64,000 nt of DNA from JAABQG01 sp963726365 (GTDB lineage: Bacteria > Pseudomonadota > Gammaproteobacteria > Burkholderiales > Burkholderiaceae_C). The stretch lies in the NCBI GenBank assembly GCA_963726365.1, contig CAVSCI010000006.1, positions 240,379-304,378 on the forward strand. The letters run 5' to 3'. Positions 44,122-52,444 of the stretch are shown here, in pieces. The position numbers and the translations under genes are program-made. The first letter of the stretch is position 1; each line of letters begins with the position of its first letter. Below the pieces are notes generated by a model. The model was not told where the DNA came from. It ran no database searches and worked only from the letters and a program-made list of their open reading frames with translations.

Positions 44122-44739
44122 TCAAACCGCCTGGTGCACGCCGCCGTAGTTCTCTTCACGGATGATGCGCGGAATGTTCTCGCGCGGCTCAATGGTCACG
44201 GGCTGGTAAACGACGCGCTTTTGCTCGGCGTCGTAGCGCATCTCCACATGGCCGGAAACCGGGAAATCCTTGCGGAAGGGATGCCCGATAAATCCATAGT
44301 CCGTCAGGATCCGGCGCAAATCGGTATGCCCATCGAAGACGATGCCAAACAGGTCAAAGGCCTCTCGCTCAAACCAGTTGGCAGAACTCCAGACATCGCA
44401 AAGCGACTGAACCATCGGGAAGTCGTCGTCGGGCGCATACACCTTCAGACGAACACGTTGATTGAGGCTCACCGACAGCAGGTGACACACCACGCAAAAG
44501 CGCAAGCCCGTTTGCGGCTCATCCTTGTAGGTCGAATAGTCCACCCCGCAAAGGTCCATCAATTGCTCGAAGCGGCAAGCCGGATCGTCACGCAATATTC
44601 TGGCTGCCTGAAGATAGTTCACCGCATCCACCACGACGGTCAGCTCGCCGAGGCGGACCACACTGCTGATGGCGATGCCCCCCAAGGCAGCGTCAACACT
44701 TGCCTTGGTATCGAGGGGGTTTACTGCATACAGAGTCAT
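44122..44739 (-). CDS. nuoC: NADH-quinone oxidoreductase subunit C
   Basis: The 30-kDa-type subunit, 205 aa, which ties the peripheral arm together. The family signature is WFEREAFDLFGIVFDGH followed by LRRILTDYGFIGHPFRKDFP. The start is the ATG at 44739 (MTLYAVNPLDT); longer reading is spurious. It begins 10 bp after nuoB. Confidence 0.96.
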   Translation of the reverse strand: MTLYAVNPLDTKASVDAALGGIAISSVVRLGELTVVVDAVNYLQAARILRDDPACRFEQLMDLCGVDYSTYKDEPQTGLRFCVVCHLLSVSLNQRVRLKVYAPDDDFPMVQSLCDVWSSANWFEREAFDLFGIVFDGHTDLRRILTDYGFIGHPFRKDFPVSGHVEMRYDAEQKRVVYQPVTIEPRENIPRIIREENYGGVHQAV

Positions 44740-44749
44740 TGACGTCCCT

Positions 44750-45229
44750 TCAAGCGCGCGCAATGGTTTGCGTGCGGCGGATCTTCTGCTGCAGCTGGAT
44801 GATTCCATACAGCAGGGCCTCGGCGGTTGGAGGGCATCCAGGAACATAGACGTCCACCGGCACGATCCGGTCACACCCGCGCACGACAGAATAACTGTAG
44901 TGGTAGTAGCCGCCCCCGTTGGCACACGAACCCATGGAGATCACCCAGCGCGGCTCGCTCATCTGGTCGTAGACCTTGCGAAAAGCCGGCGCCATCTTGT
45001 TGCACAGGGTGCCGGCGACGATGATCAGGTCGGACTGACGCGGACTGGCACGAAACACCTCGGCGCCAAACCGGCTGATGTCGTACCGTGCAGCGGCGGC
45101 ATGCATCATCTCGACCGCGCAACACGCGAGACCGAAAGTCATGGGCCAGACAGAACCCGTCTTGGCCCAATTCACCACCGCATCGTAATTGGTGGTGATG
45201 AACCCCTCTTTGAGAACGCCTTCAATCAT
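44750..45229 (-). CDS. nuoB: NADH-quinone oxidoreductase subunit B
   Basis: A 159-aa subunit that holds the terminal cluster N2. Ligands lie in FGLACCAVEMM (tandem cysteines), MGSCANGGGYYHYSY and VPGCPPTAEALLYG. N2 donates electrons to quinone. The start is the ATG at 45229 (MIEGVLKEG), 4 bp after nuoA. Confidence 0.97.
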   Translation of the reverse strand: MIEGVLKEGFITTNYDAVVNWAKTGSVWPMTFGLACCAVEMMHAAAARYDISRFGAEVFRASPRQSDLIIVAGTLCNKMAPAFRKVYDQMSEPRWVISMGSCANGGGYYHYSYSVVRGCDRIVPVDVYVPGCPPTAEALLYGIIQLQQKIRRTQTIARA

Positions 45230-45233
45230 CGTG

Positions 45234-45593
45234 TCACTCCCAGTCCAGGGCGCCTTTTTTCCACTCGTAGGCAAAGCCCACGACCAGAATGCCCAGAAAA
45301 ACCATCATGGACCAGAACCCGACAGCACCGATTTCCTTGAGCGCGACCGCCCACGGAAAAAGGAACGCGATTTCCAGATCAAACAGGATAAACAGGATGG
45401 CGACGAGGTAGTAGCGCACGTCGAACTTCATGCGCGCGTCTTCGAACGCTTCAAAGCCACACTCGTAGGGGGAATTTTTGGCCTTGTCCGGCCGGTTCGG
45501 GCCGAGGACATAACCGATGACCTGAGGCATGATGCCGACGGCAATGCCGATCAAGATGAATAAGAGAACGGGAAGGTACTGATCTAGGTTCAT
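45234..45593 (-). CDS. nuoA: NADH-quinone oxidoreductase subunit A
   Basis: A 119-aa, three-TM subunit, first in the operon. The cytoplasmic loop YECGFEAFEDARMKFDVRYY, which lies at the quinone tunnel, is fully conserved. The start is the ATG at 45593 with tRNA-Leu 62 bp upstream, so the operon may share its transcript with secG and the tRNA. Confidence 0.96.
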   Translation of the reverse strand: MNLDQYLPVLLFILIGIAVGIMPQVIGYVLGPNRPDKAKNSPYECGFEAFEDARMKFDVRYYLVAILFILFDLEIAFLFPWAVALKEIGAVGFWSMMVFLGILVVGFAYEWKKGALDWE

Positions 45594-45655
45594 CTTGAGG
45601 TACTGATCATCTCTTTGCACCGCCAGACTTCGATGCCTGGCAGGCTGTTCCATTT

Positions 45656-45740
45656 TGGTGCCGTCGGCGAGACTCGAACTCGCACAGCTTTCGCCACTAC
45701 CCCCTCAAGATAGCGTGTCTACCAATTTCACCACGACGGC
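45656..45740 (-). tRNA. tRNA-Leu (anticodon GAG)
   Basis: An 85-nt class II tRNA on the minus strand. The acceptor stem pairs GCCGTCG with CGACGGC. The D-loop reads AAATTGGTAGACAC, the anticodon arm is CTATC-TTGAGGG-GGTAG with GAG in the loop, the T-arm is GAGTTCGAGTC, and the 3' CCA is encoded. The long variable arm is typical of tRNA-Leu. It lies between secG and nuoA. Confidence 0.96.
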
Positions 45741-45748
45741 CGTCTGTT

Positions 45749-45797
45749 TTGTCTGAAACACATGAGGAACTTACAAGGCGTTTCGTGTTGCAGACAA
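45749..45797. other. Imperfect inverted repeat between secG and tRNA-Leu
   Basis: TTGTCTGAAACAC (45749-45761) and GTGTTGCAGACAA (45785-45797) pair at 12 of 13 positions, with a 23-nt loop. There is no T-run, so it is more likely an RNA processing or operator structure than an intrinsic terminator. Confidence 0.4.
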
Positions 45798-45867
45798 GTA
45801 AGAGTTTACCCTGAAAACAACCCCTTTCCGGGATGGAAAGAGACGATTTTCAAGGTGTTCCGTTGAC

Positions 45868-46281
45868 TTACTTCCCCGGGATTTGTGCGGCGCCTGAAGC
45901 TGGCGTAGTGGACGCCGGAGGAACCACGACGGCTGCCGCAGGCGCGCTGCCGGGAATCTGGCCGGGCGCGCCGGGGGTCACCGGCACAGGTGCGGGTGCA
46001 GTGACCGCCGCGCGCTCCAGTACGCTCCCCCCTGACACCGGGCGCACATTGCCAAAATAGACCAGCAGAAGCGTACTTAAAAAGAACAGCCCCGCAAGTG
46101 CAGCCGTGGTATGAGAGAGGAAGTTGGCACTTCCGCTGGCACCAAAAAGACTCCCGGAGCCACCACTCCCAAAGGCGGCACCCATGTCGGCGCCCTTGCC
46201 ATGCTGAATCAGGATAAGACCGATCATGCCCAATGCAGAAAGCATCTGGACGGCGAGGAGAAGGGTAAGCAGGACATTCAT
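45868..46281 (-). CDS. secG: Protein-export membrane protein SecG
   Basis: A 137-aa component of the SecYEG translocon, with two TM helices (LLTLLLAVQMLSALGMIGLI and ALAGLFFLSTLLLVYFG) and the loop IQHGKGADMGAAFGSG, where GKGAdmGA-type glycine motif is characteristic. The C-terminal 50 residues are Ala/Pro-rich and low complexity. The start is the ATG at 46281. It is followed by tRNA-Leu and nuoA and preceded by tpiA, the usual order. Confidence 0.92.
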   Translation of the reverse strand: MNVLLTLLLAVQMLSALGMIGLILIQHGKGADMGAAFGSGGSGSLFGASGSANFLSHTTAALAGLFFLSTLLLVYFGNVRPVSGGSVLERAAVTAPAPVPVTPGAPGQIPGSAPAAAVVVPPASTTPASGAAQIPGK

Positions 46282-46319
46282 CAAAAACTCCAGGATATGT
46301 GTTGTCAGCCGCGGAAAGA

Positions 46320-47063
46320 TCAACCTGCCGCAGCGATGATGGTCAGGAAATCAGGCGCCTTGAGCGAAGCGCCGCCGATCAAGCCGCCGTCGATATCAGC
46401 CTGCGCCAGCAATTGCGCCGCATTGGCTGCATTCATGCTTCCACCGTACAGGATCAGGATGCGATCGGAATGCGTGCTGGCGGCCTTGAGTTGCGCGCGC
46501 AATACCGCATGCACCTGCTGAGCCTGTTCCGGCGAAGCTGTCTTGCCCGTGCCGATCGCCCAGACCGGCTCGTACGCCACGACGATCTCACTGATGCAGT
46601 GGCCGTTGGTGTGAATGACAGCCGCCAGCTGGCGCTTGACCACTTCCTCGGTCTTGCCGGCCTCACGCTCGGCCAGGGTCTCGCCCACGCAAACGATGGG
46701 CGTGATGCCTGCGGCGAGTGCGCGCTGAGCCTTCGCGGCGACGACGACATCGGATTCGCCATGGTACTGCCGACGCTCGGAATGGCCGACGATGGCATAG
46801 CGCACTCCGAATTCCTTGAGCATCGCCACCGAGACTTCCCCGGTAAATGCGCCTGAGTCATGGGCTGACACGTCCTGTGCACCCAGGGCAATCGGTGAAT
46901 TTCGCAACAGGGTTTGCAGTTGCGCCAGATACGGTGCCGGTGCGCACACCGCCACGTCGCAACACTGCACCGGCATGCCGGCCACCAAGGCCTCGACCAG
47001 CGCCTGGTTGGCGGCCAGGCTGCCATTCATCTTCCAGTTACCCGCGATGAGCTTTTTTCTCAT
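46320..47063 (-). CDS. tpiA: Triosephosphate isomerase
   Basis: A 247-aa TIM-barrel enzyme that interconverts dihydroxyacetone phosphate and glyceraldehyde 3-phosphate. Catalytic residues are Lys in AGNWKMNG, His in VGHSERR and Glu in AYEPVWAIGTG. The phosphate loop GGSMNAANA is intact. The start ATG overlaps the stop of the quinone oxidoreductase gene by 4 bp. Confidence 0.97.
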   Translation of the reverse strand: MRKKLIAGNWKMNGSLAANQALVEALVAGMPVQCCDVAVCAPAPYLAQLQTLLRNSPIALGAQDVSAHDSGAFTGEVSVAMLKEFGVRYAIVGHSERRQYHGESDVVVAAKAQRALAAGITPIVCVGETLAEREAGKTEEVVKRQLAAVIHTNGHCISEIVVAYEPVWAIGTGKTASPEQAQQVHAVLRAQLKAASTHSDRILILYGGSMNAANAAQLLAQADIDGGLIGGASLKAPDFLTIIAAAG

Positions 47064-48079
47064 GATTGGCTCCAGGTGAGAACAATTTTTCCAACGTGCT
47101 GATTCGACTCCATCAAAGCGTGAGCCCGTGCGGCGCCACTGGGAAAACCGTCGCCGGCCTCCATGGCAGGGAAAACGCTGTGTATCACCGGCTTGATGCG
47201 TCCAACCTCCAGCAACGGCCAGACACTCGCCCTCAAGGCACTGGCAATGGCTGCCTTGAACGCCATGGGACGGGGCCGCAGCGTGGAACCGGTCACGGTC
47301 AGGCGCTTGCGCAGCACCAGCCCCGCATTGAATTCGCTCTTCACACCGCCTTGAACCGCAATGATGACGAGACGGCCATCTTCGGCCAGGCAATCGATTT
47401 CCCGCGCCACGTAGGCGCCGGCCACCATATCCAGAACGACGTTCACGCCGGCACCGCCAGTGAGGCGATGGACTTCGGACACGAAGTCTGCAGTCTTGTA
47501 GTTGATAGCATGGTCCGCGCCCAGCGCGAGACAGGCCGCGCATTTGTCATCGCTGCCCGCCGTCACGATCACAGTGGCGCCCATCGCCTTGCCCATCTGG
47601 ATCGCGGTGACACCGATTCCACTGGAACCGCCCTGAATGAGCAGCGTCTCACCGGCCTGCAGACGCGCGCGGTCAAAAACGTTGCTCCAGACGGTGAAGA
47701 ACGTCTCGGGCAGTGAAGCAGCCTGCACATCACTGAGTCCGCGTGGCACAGGCAGGCATTGCGCGACGGGAGCCACACAATATTCGGCATAGCCGCCACC
47801 GGAGACCAGGGCACAGACGCGGTCGCCGACGGACAGCCCGGCCGATGCCAGCGCCTGCGCATCACCCGACACAATCGCTCCGGCGACTTCCAGACCTGGA
47901 ATGTCGGACGCGCCTGGCGGCACCGGGTAGTTGCCGGTGCGTTGCAGGACGTCCGGGCGGTTGACGCCACTGGCGCTGACGCGAATCAGCGCCTCACCCG
48001 GGCCGGCCACCGGCGCAGGTCGATCGCCCGGCACGAGAACTTCAGGCGCGCCAAAGCCCCGGATTTCGATGACTTTCAT
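47060..48079 (-). CDS. NAD(P)H-dependent quinone oxidoreductase (zinc-free MDR, PIG3-like)
   Basis: A 339-aa medium-chain dehydrogenase/reductase without the catalytic zinc site. The Rossmann motif is IQGGSSGIGVTAIQMGKA, and PVPPGASDIPGLEVAG and LPETFFTVWSNVF match the TP53I3/PIG3 branch, which reduces quinones in one- or two-electron steps. The start is the ATG at 48079 (MKVIEIRGFG). It is read from a promoter near the pnp-qor gap, where a dispersed repeat fills the intergenic space. Physiological acceptor unknown. Confidence 0.88.
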   Translation of the reverse strand: MKVIEIRGFGAPEVLVPGDRPAPVAGPGEALIRVSASGVNRPDVLQRTGNYPVPPGASDIPGLEVAGAIVSGDAQALASAGLSVGDRVCALVSGGGYAEYCVAPVAQCLPVPRGLSDVQAASLPETFFTVWSNVFDRARLQAGETLLIQGGSSGIGVTAIQMGKAMGATVIVTAGSDDKCAACLALGADHAINYKTADFVSEVHRLTGGAGVNVVLDMVAGAYVAREIDCLAEDGRLVIIAVQGGVKSEFNAGLVLRKRLTVTGSTLRPRPMAFKAAIASALRASVWPLLEVGRIKPVIHSVFPAMEAGDGFPSGAARAHALMESNQHVGKIVLTWSQS

Positions 48080-48096
48080 GCTATTTCGACCCTTAG

Positions 48097-48124
48097 CCAG
48101 CGTCAAATGGCGATTTATAGCTAT
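48097..48124 (+). repeat. Low-GC dispersed repeat, copy 5 (pnp-qor gap)
   Basis: Core CCAGCG, 17 nt starting TCAAATGG, then GCTAT. It is followed by AATAGC (48131-48136), so GCTAT and ATAGC can close a small hairpin. It fills almost all of the 59-bp gap between the pnp stop and the oxidoreductase start. Confidence 0.85.
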
Positions 48125-48138
48125 CTAAATAATAGCAA

Positions 48139-50265
48139 TTACTGCGGCTGAACGGCTTCCGGACTCGGGGCCGAACGGTCCAGCAAGACCTTCATCGACA
48201 GCTTGACGCGACCCTTTTCATCCGTTTCAAGGACCTTGACCCTGACAATCTGGCCTTCCTTGAGATAGTCCGACACGCGTTCCACCCGCTCATGGGCAAT
48301 CTGGCTGATGTGCAGCAGGCCATCCTTGCCGGGCAGCAGGTTGATCAGGGCGCCGAAGTCCAGAATCTTGGTCACGGGACCTTCGTAGATCTTGCCGATT
48401 TCCACTTCCGCGGTGAGTTGCTCGATGCGGCTCTTGGCCACATCGGCCTTGGCCGCATCGGTCGCGGCAATGGTGATGGTGCCATCTTCGTCGATGTTGA
48501 TCTGGCAACCGGTTTCCTCGGTCAGCGCGCGGATGACCGAACCGCCCTTGCCGATCACGTCGCGGATCTTCTCCGGATTGATCTTCATGGTGTAGAGCTT
48601 CGGAGCGAAACTCGACACTTCGGTCTTGGCCTCGCCCATGGCCTTGTGCATTTCGCCGAGGATGTGCATGCGTGCTTCCTTGGCCTGGGCCAGGGCCACC
48701 TGCATGATTTCCTTGGTGATGCCCTGGATCTTGATGTCCATCTGCAGGGCCGTGATGCCATTGGTCGTGCCGGCCACCTTGAAGTCCATGTCGCCCAGGT
48801 GATCTTCATCGCCCAGGATGTCCGTCAGCACGGCAAAGCGGTTGGCTTCCTTGATCAGGCCCATGGCGATACCGGCCACGTGCGCCTTCATCGGCACGCC
48901 GGCGTCCATCAGCGACAGGCAGCCGCCACAGACCGAGGCCATCGACGAGGAACCGTTGGATTCCGTGATTTCGGACACCACGCGCATGGTGTAGGGGAAG
49001 TCTTCCTTGCTCGGCAGCACGGCAACCAGTGCGCGCTTGGCCAGGCGCCCGTGGCCGATTTCACGGCGTTTGGTGCTGCCCATGCGGCCGACTTCGCCCG
49101 TTGCAAAGGGAGGCATGTTGTAGTGCAGCATGAAACGGTCTTCGTAGTCACCGGCCAGGGCGTCGATGCGCTGGGCATCGCGCTCTGTGCCCAGCGTGGC
49201 CACCACCAGCGCCTGGGTTTCGCCACGCGTGAACAGGGCAGAACCGTGGGTACGCGGCAACACCCCGTTGCGGATTTCGATGGGGCGCACGGTGCGCGTG
49301 TCGCGGCCGTCGATGCGTGGCTCGCCGGCCAGGATCTGGCTGCGGACAATGCGTGCCTCGATGTCGAACAGCATGCTTTCGACCTTGACGCTGTCGAACG
49401 CAACGCCAGCTTCCTTCAGATCCGCCATCACGACGGCATAGGCTTCGCGACAGGCGTGCGTGCGGCTCTGCTTGTTGCGGATCTGGTAGGCAGCGCGCAG
49501 CTTTTCTTCGGCCAGCGTTGTGACTTTGGCAATCAGGTCTTCGTCCTTGGCAGGCGCCTTCCAGTCCCAAACCGGCTTGCCGGCGTCACGCACGAGTTCA
49601 TGGATCGCGTTGATGGCAATGTTGCCCTGCTCGTGGCCGAACACCACGGCCCCCAGCATGATTTCCTCTGAAAGCTGCTGCGCCTCGGACTCGACCATCA
49701 GCACCGCGGTTTCGGTGCCGGCCACCACCAGTTCCATCTGGCTGTCCTTGCGCGCCGTCTGGCCCGGGTTCAGCACATATTCGCCATTGACGTAGCCGAC
49801 ACGGGCCGCGCCGATGGGTCCGGTGAACGGAATGCCGGAAACCGCCAGCGCAGCGCTGGTGGCAATCAGGGCGGCAATGTCGGCATCCACCTCCGGATTG
49901 AGCGACAGCGTGTGGATCACCACGTGGACTTCGTTGTAGAAGCCTTCGGGGAACAGCGGGCGGATCGGCCGGTCGATCAGTCGGCTGGTCAGGGTCTCGA
50001 ACTCGCTGGGGCGACCTTCACGCTTGAAAAAGCTGCCGGGAATCTTGCCGGCGGCGTAGGACTTCTCGACGTAATCCACAGTCAGCGGAAAGAAGTCCTG
50101 ACCGGGCTTGGAGCCCTTGGACGCCACCACGGTGGCCAGCACCACGGTGTCATCGATGTTCACCAGCACGGCGCCGGATGCCTGGCGTGCGATTTCGCCG
50201 GTTTCCATGATGACGGTCTTGTCGCCCCATTGGAAACTCTTGGTCACTTTGTTGAATATGGACAT
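48139..50265 (-). CDS. pnp: Polynucleotide phosphorylase
   Basis: A 708-aa phosphorolytic 3'-5' exoribonuclease, part of the degradosome and RNA turnover. Two RNase PH domains (residues about 1-225 and 310-540) flank a helical linker, followed by a KH domain (KIRDVIGKGGSVIRAL) and an S1 domain (ILDFGALINLLPGKDGLLHI). The start ATG follows AGGAGATAAAC. It lies downstream of rpsO; the intergenic region has two stem-loops that could be cut by RNase III and allow PNPase to control its own message. Confidence 0.97.
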   Translation of the reverse strand: MSIFNKVTKSFQWGDKTVIMETGEIARQASGAVLVNIDDTVVLATVVASKGSKPGQDFFPLTVDYVEKSYAAGKIPGSFFKREGRPSEFETLTSRLIDRPIRPLFPEGFYNEVHVVIHTLSLNPEVDADIAALIATSAALAVSGIPFTGPIGAARVGYVNGEYVLNPGQTARKDSQMELVVAGTETAVLMVESEAQQLSEEIMLGAVVFGHEQGNIAINAIHELVRDAGKPVWDWKAPAKDEDLIAKVTTLAEEKLRAAYQIRNKQSRTHACREAYAVVMADLKEAGVAFDSVKVESMLFDIEARIVRSQILAGEPRIDGRDTRTVRPIEIRNGVLPRTHGSALFTRGETQALVVATLGTERDAQRIDALAGDYEDRFMLHYNMPPFATGEVGRMGSTKRREIGHGRLAKRALVAVLPSKEDFPYTMRVVSEITESNGSSSMASVCGGCLSLMDAGVPMKAHVAGIAMGLIKEANRFAVLTDILGDEDHLGDMDFKVAGTTNGITALQMDIKIQGITKEIMQVALAQAKEARMHILGEMHKAMGEAKTEVSSFAPKLYTMKINPEKIRDVIGKGGSVIRALTEETGCQINIDEDGTITIAATDAAKADVAKSRIEQLTAEVEIGKIYEGPVTKILDFGALINLLPGKDGLLHISQIAHERVERVSDYLKEGQIVRVKVLETDEKGRVKLSMKVLLDRSAPSPEAVQPQ

Positions 50266-50337
50266 GTTTATCTCCTGAAATCAACGGCGCATGTGGCTGC
50301 GCCGGAGGCCCGGAATCTGGCTGGCTGAACACGATGC

Positions 50338-50372
50338 CATTCCATGAAAACTCAGCAAACCTTCATGGAATG
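50338..50372. other. Stem-loop in the pnp leader
   Basis: CATTCCATGAA (50338-50348) and TTCATGGAATG (50362-50372) form a perfect 11-bp stem with a 13-nt loop. It lies about 75 bp upstream of the pnp start. In E. coli a leader stem-loop in this position is processed by RNase III and used for pnp autoregulation; the same role is inferred here. Confidence 0.55.
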
Positions 50373-50422
50373 ACACAGCGCGCATTCGTCCCGACAAACC
50401 CCGAATGAAAAACTCAAAGTAG

Positions 50423-50458
50423 AAGGCGCCTGAGCTAGTGGACTAACTCAGGCGCCTT
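50423..50458 (-). terminator. rpsO terminator-like / processing hairpin
   Basis: A 12-bp perfect stem AAGGCGCCTGAG/CTCAGGCGCCTT with a 12-nt loop, 17 bp after the rpsO stop codon. The T-run after it (minus strand TTTGAGTTTTTC) is interrupted, so read-through into pnp is likely. Confidence 0.65.
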
Positions 50459-50474
50459 GCATTCGTATTACCGC

Positions 50475-50741
50475 TTATTTACGCAGGCCAAGCTTGGCAA
50501 TCAGCGCAACATAACGGTCGGCATCGGTGGACTTGAGGTAGTCCAGCAGTTTGCGCCGGCGACTCACCATGCGCAGCAAGCCGCGGCGACCGTGGTGGTC
50601 CTTGGCGTGCGTCTTGAAGTGGGGGGTGAGTTCGTTGATGCGGGCGGTCAGCAGGGCCACCTGAACTTCGGAACTGCCGGTGTCATTGGCACTGCGGGCG
50701 TTGGCCTTGACGACCTCGGCCTTGATGGAGGATGCAATCAT
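50475..50741 (-). CDS. rpsO: 30S ribosomal protein S15
   Basis: An 88-aa primary 16S rRNA binder needed for assembly of the 30S platform. The sequence is fully typical: GSSEVQVALLTARINELTPH and HHGRRGLLRMVSRRRKLLDYL. It lies upstream of pnp with stem-loops between. A TATAAT box at 50857-50862 gives a leader of about 110 nt, where S15 usually represses its own translation. Confidence 0.98.
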   Translation of the reverse strand: MIASSIKAEVVKANARSANDTGSSEVQVALLTARINELTPHFKTHAKDHHGRRGLLRMVSRRRKLLDYLKSTDADRYVALIAKLGLRK

Positions 50742-50856
50742 CGCGATTTCCTGTAGGGTTTTTCGGTTCGCGGAACCCCGCTGGCCGATGGTTTCAACTT
50801 GCGCATCAGGCTGGAACTGCCCGGTGCGTGCGCCTTGCCGGATGCAAAGCCTTGGA

Positions 50857-50862
50857 ATTATA
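50857..50862 (-). promoter_or_regulatory. -10 box of the rpsO promoter
   Basis: A perfect TATAAT on the minus strand, in GGGTTATAATTCC, 116 bp upstream of the rpsO start codon. No good -35 at 17 bp spacing is visible; CTGACG lies closer. It overlaps the end of the aminotransferase gene region. Confidence 0.5.
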
Positions 50863-50876
50863 ACCCGGTCGCGGCG

Positions 50877-52046
50877 TCAGGCGTTCGCCTGCGCTTGCAG
50901 CCAATGGTTCAGGCGCTCCACGCCCTGCACCAGCCGCCGTGGGTCCTGTGAGGCAAAACACCAGCGCAGCCAGCCCCGGGCTTCAGGCGCAAAGGCGTCC
51001 CCCGGAGCGAGTCCCAGGCCGGCCTCGACCACCAGCCGCTTGGCGGTGCCCAGCGAATCATCAAACCCGGCGAGCCTGAAAAAGGCATACATGCCGCCTT
51101 GGGGCGCCGCCACCTGCACGCCCGGCAAGGCTGCCAGCAACGGGATCAAGGTATCTCGGCAGGTCTTCAGATGTGCCACCACGCGCGGCGTCACGTCGGC
51201 CGTGCGTTCCAGGGCCACGATGCCCGCGCGCTGAGTGAAAACGCTGGCACACGACGTGTTGAATTCGATCAGCTTGCCGACATGGTGTGTCATCGCGGGC
51301 GGCATCACCAGCCAGCCCAGTCGCCATCCGGTCATGAGGAAGCTCTTGGAAAAGCTGTGCACCACCACAAGACGGTCGTCGGGCATGGCAATGTCCAGGA
51401 AACTCGGTGCACAACTGTTGTCCGTGTCAGCCGCGAAATAGAGCCTCTCATAGACCTCGTCGGCGAGGATCCAGGTGCCCGTCTGGCGACAGTGATCGAG
51501 CAGCGTCTGCTGCTCCTGCCGCGTCAGGGTCCATCCGGTCGGATTGTTCGGCGCGTTGACGATCAGCACTTTGGTGGCCGGCGTGATGGCCGCCAGCAGC
51601 ACCGGCAGGTCCAGGGTCCACTCGCCGCCCTGCGGCGTGAGCGGCACGCACTTTACCCGCGCCCCCATGATGGCGGGCTGCGCCGTCAGGTTGGGCCACA
51701 CCGGCGTGACGGCCACCACCTCATCACCGGCATCGACCAGCGCCTGCACGGCGATCATCAGCGCATTCACGCCGCCCGAGGTGATGGCGATGCGCCCGAA
51801 GTCCACCGGGCCGTGCAGCGCACTCATGTAGCCGGCCACCGCCTGGCGCAACTCGGGCAGCCCCAGGTTGTGCGAATAGAAGGTCTCGCCGCGCTGCAGC
51901 GAATCGATGGCAGCCTGGCGAATGAAATCAGGCGTGATTTCGTCACTCTCGCCAAACCAGAAGGCCAGCACGTCGTCACGCCCGATGCCGGCGTTGGCGA
52001 CTTCGCGGATTTTGGACTCTTCGAGGTTCAGGACGGCTTGGCGCAT
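50877..52046 (-). CDS. PLP-dependent aminotransferase, class I/II
   Basis: A 389-aa fold-type I aminotransferase. The PLP lysine lies in VHSFSKSFLMTGWRLGW, with NAPNNPTG and the Asp in ILADEVYERLYF upstream and the substrate-binding Arg in the C-terminal region (GWLRWCFAS). It belongs to the aspartate aminotransferase-like group; the amino donor cannot be specified. Divergent from the small secreted gene, with 101 bp between starts. No partner gene. Full length. Confidence 0.88.
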   Translation of the reverse strand: MRQAVLNLEESKIREVANAGIGRDDVLAFWFGESDEITPDFIRQAAIDSLQRGETFYSHNLGLPELRQAVAGYMSALHGPVDFGRIAITSGGVNALMIAVQALVDAGDEVVAVTPVWPNLTAQPAIMGARVKCVPLTPQGGEWTLDLPVLLAAITPATKVLIVNAPNNPTGWTLTRQEQQTLLDHCRQTGTWILADEVYERLYFAADTDNSCAPSFLDIAMPDDRLVVVHSFSKSFLMTGWRLGWLVMPPAMTHHVGKLIEFNTSCASVFTQRAGIVALERTADVTPRVVAHLKTCRDTLIPLLAALPGVQVAAPQGGMYAFFRLAGFDDSLGTAKRLVVEAGLGLAPGDAFAPEARGWLRWCFASQDPRRLVQGVERLNHWLQAQANA

Positions 52047-52147
52047 GGAAAGTGGACATGTAAGGAAGACCGCTGATCGTAGCGGACTGCGCTCGCCTGT
52101 GGCTGGCTATGATGCACCGGTCCACATCACAACCCGAGGAGGCCTTC

Positions 52148-52435
52148 ATGACATTCCAGCTTCGCGCAACACCGCTGTACCTGGCCCTGCTGCTGGCCGC
52201 CGCCCTCGCCGCGCCGGTCCAGGCGGCGACGCCGGCCAGCCCGGCAACGGCCGGCACCCTCAGCCCGCCGGAAACGCCGCCCAAGCCGGCCAAGGCGAAG
52301 AAAAAATCGACCAAGACGAACACCGTCAAATATGAAAAGGGCTCTGCGGAAAGCACGTCGGAGCGCGACCGGCGCCTGTATCGCGAATGCAAGGGCCGCC
52401 CCAATGCGGGCGCCTGCATGGGCTATGCCTCGTAG
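52148..52435 (+). CDS. Small secreted protein of unknown function
   Basis: A 95-aa protein that starts with a clear signal peptide (MTFQLRATPLYLALLLAAAL... cleavage near AQA). The mature part is Pro/Lys-rich (PPKPAKAKKKSTKTNT) and ends with ERDRRLYRECKGRPNAGACM, in which two cysteines eight residues apart could form a disulfide. GAGGAGG precedes the ATG at 52148. I know no family; it may be a small envelope protein. Convergent with the binding-protein gene. Confidence 0.65.
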   Translation: MTFQLRATPLYLALLLAAALAAPVQAATPASPATAGTLSPPETPPKPAKAKKKSTKTNTVKYEKGSAESTSERDRRLYRECKGRPNAGACMGYAS

Positions 52436-52444
52436 CAGCCCAGG

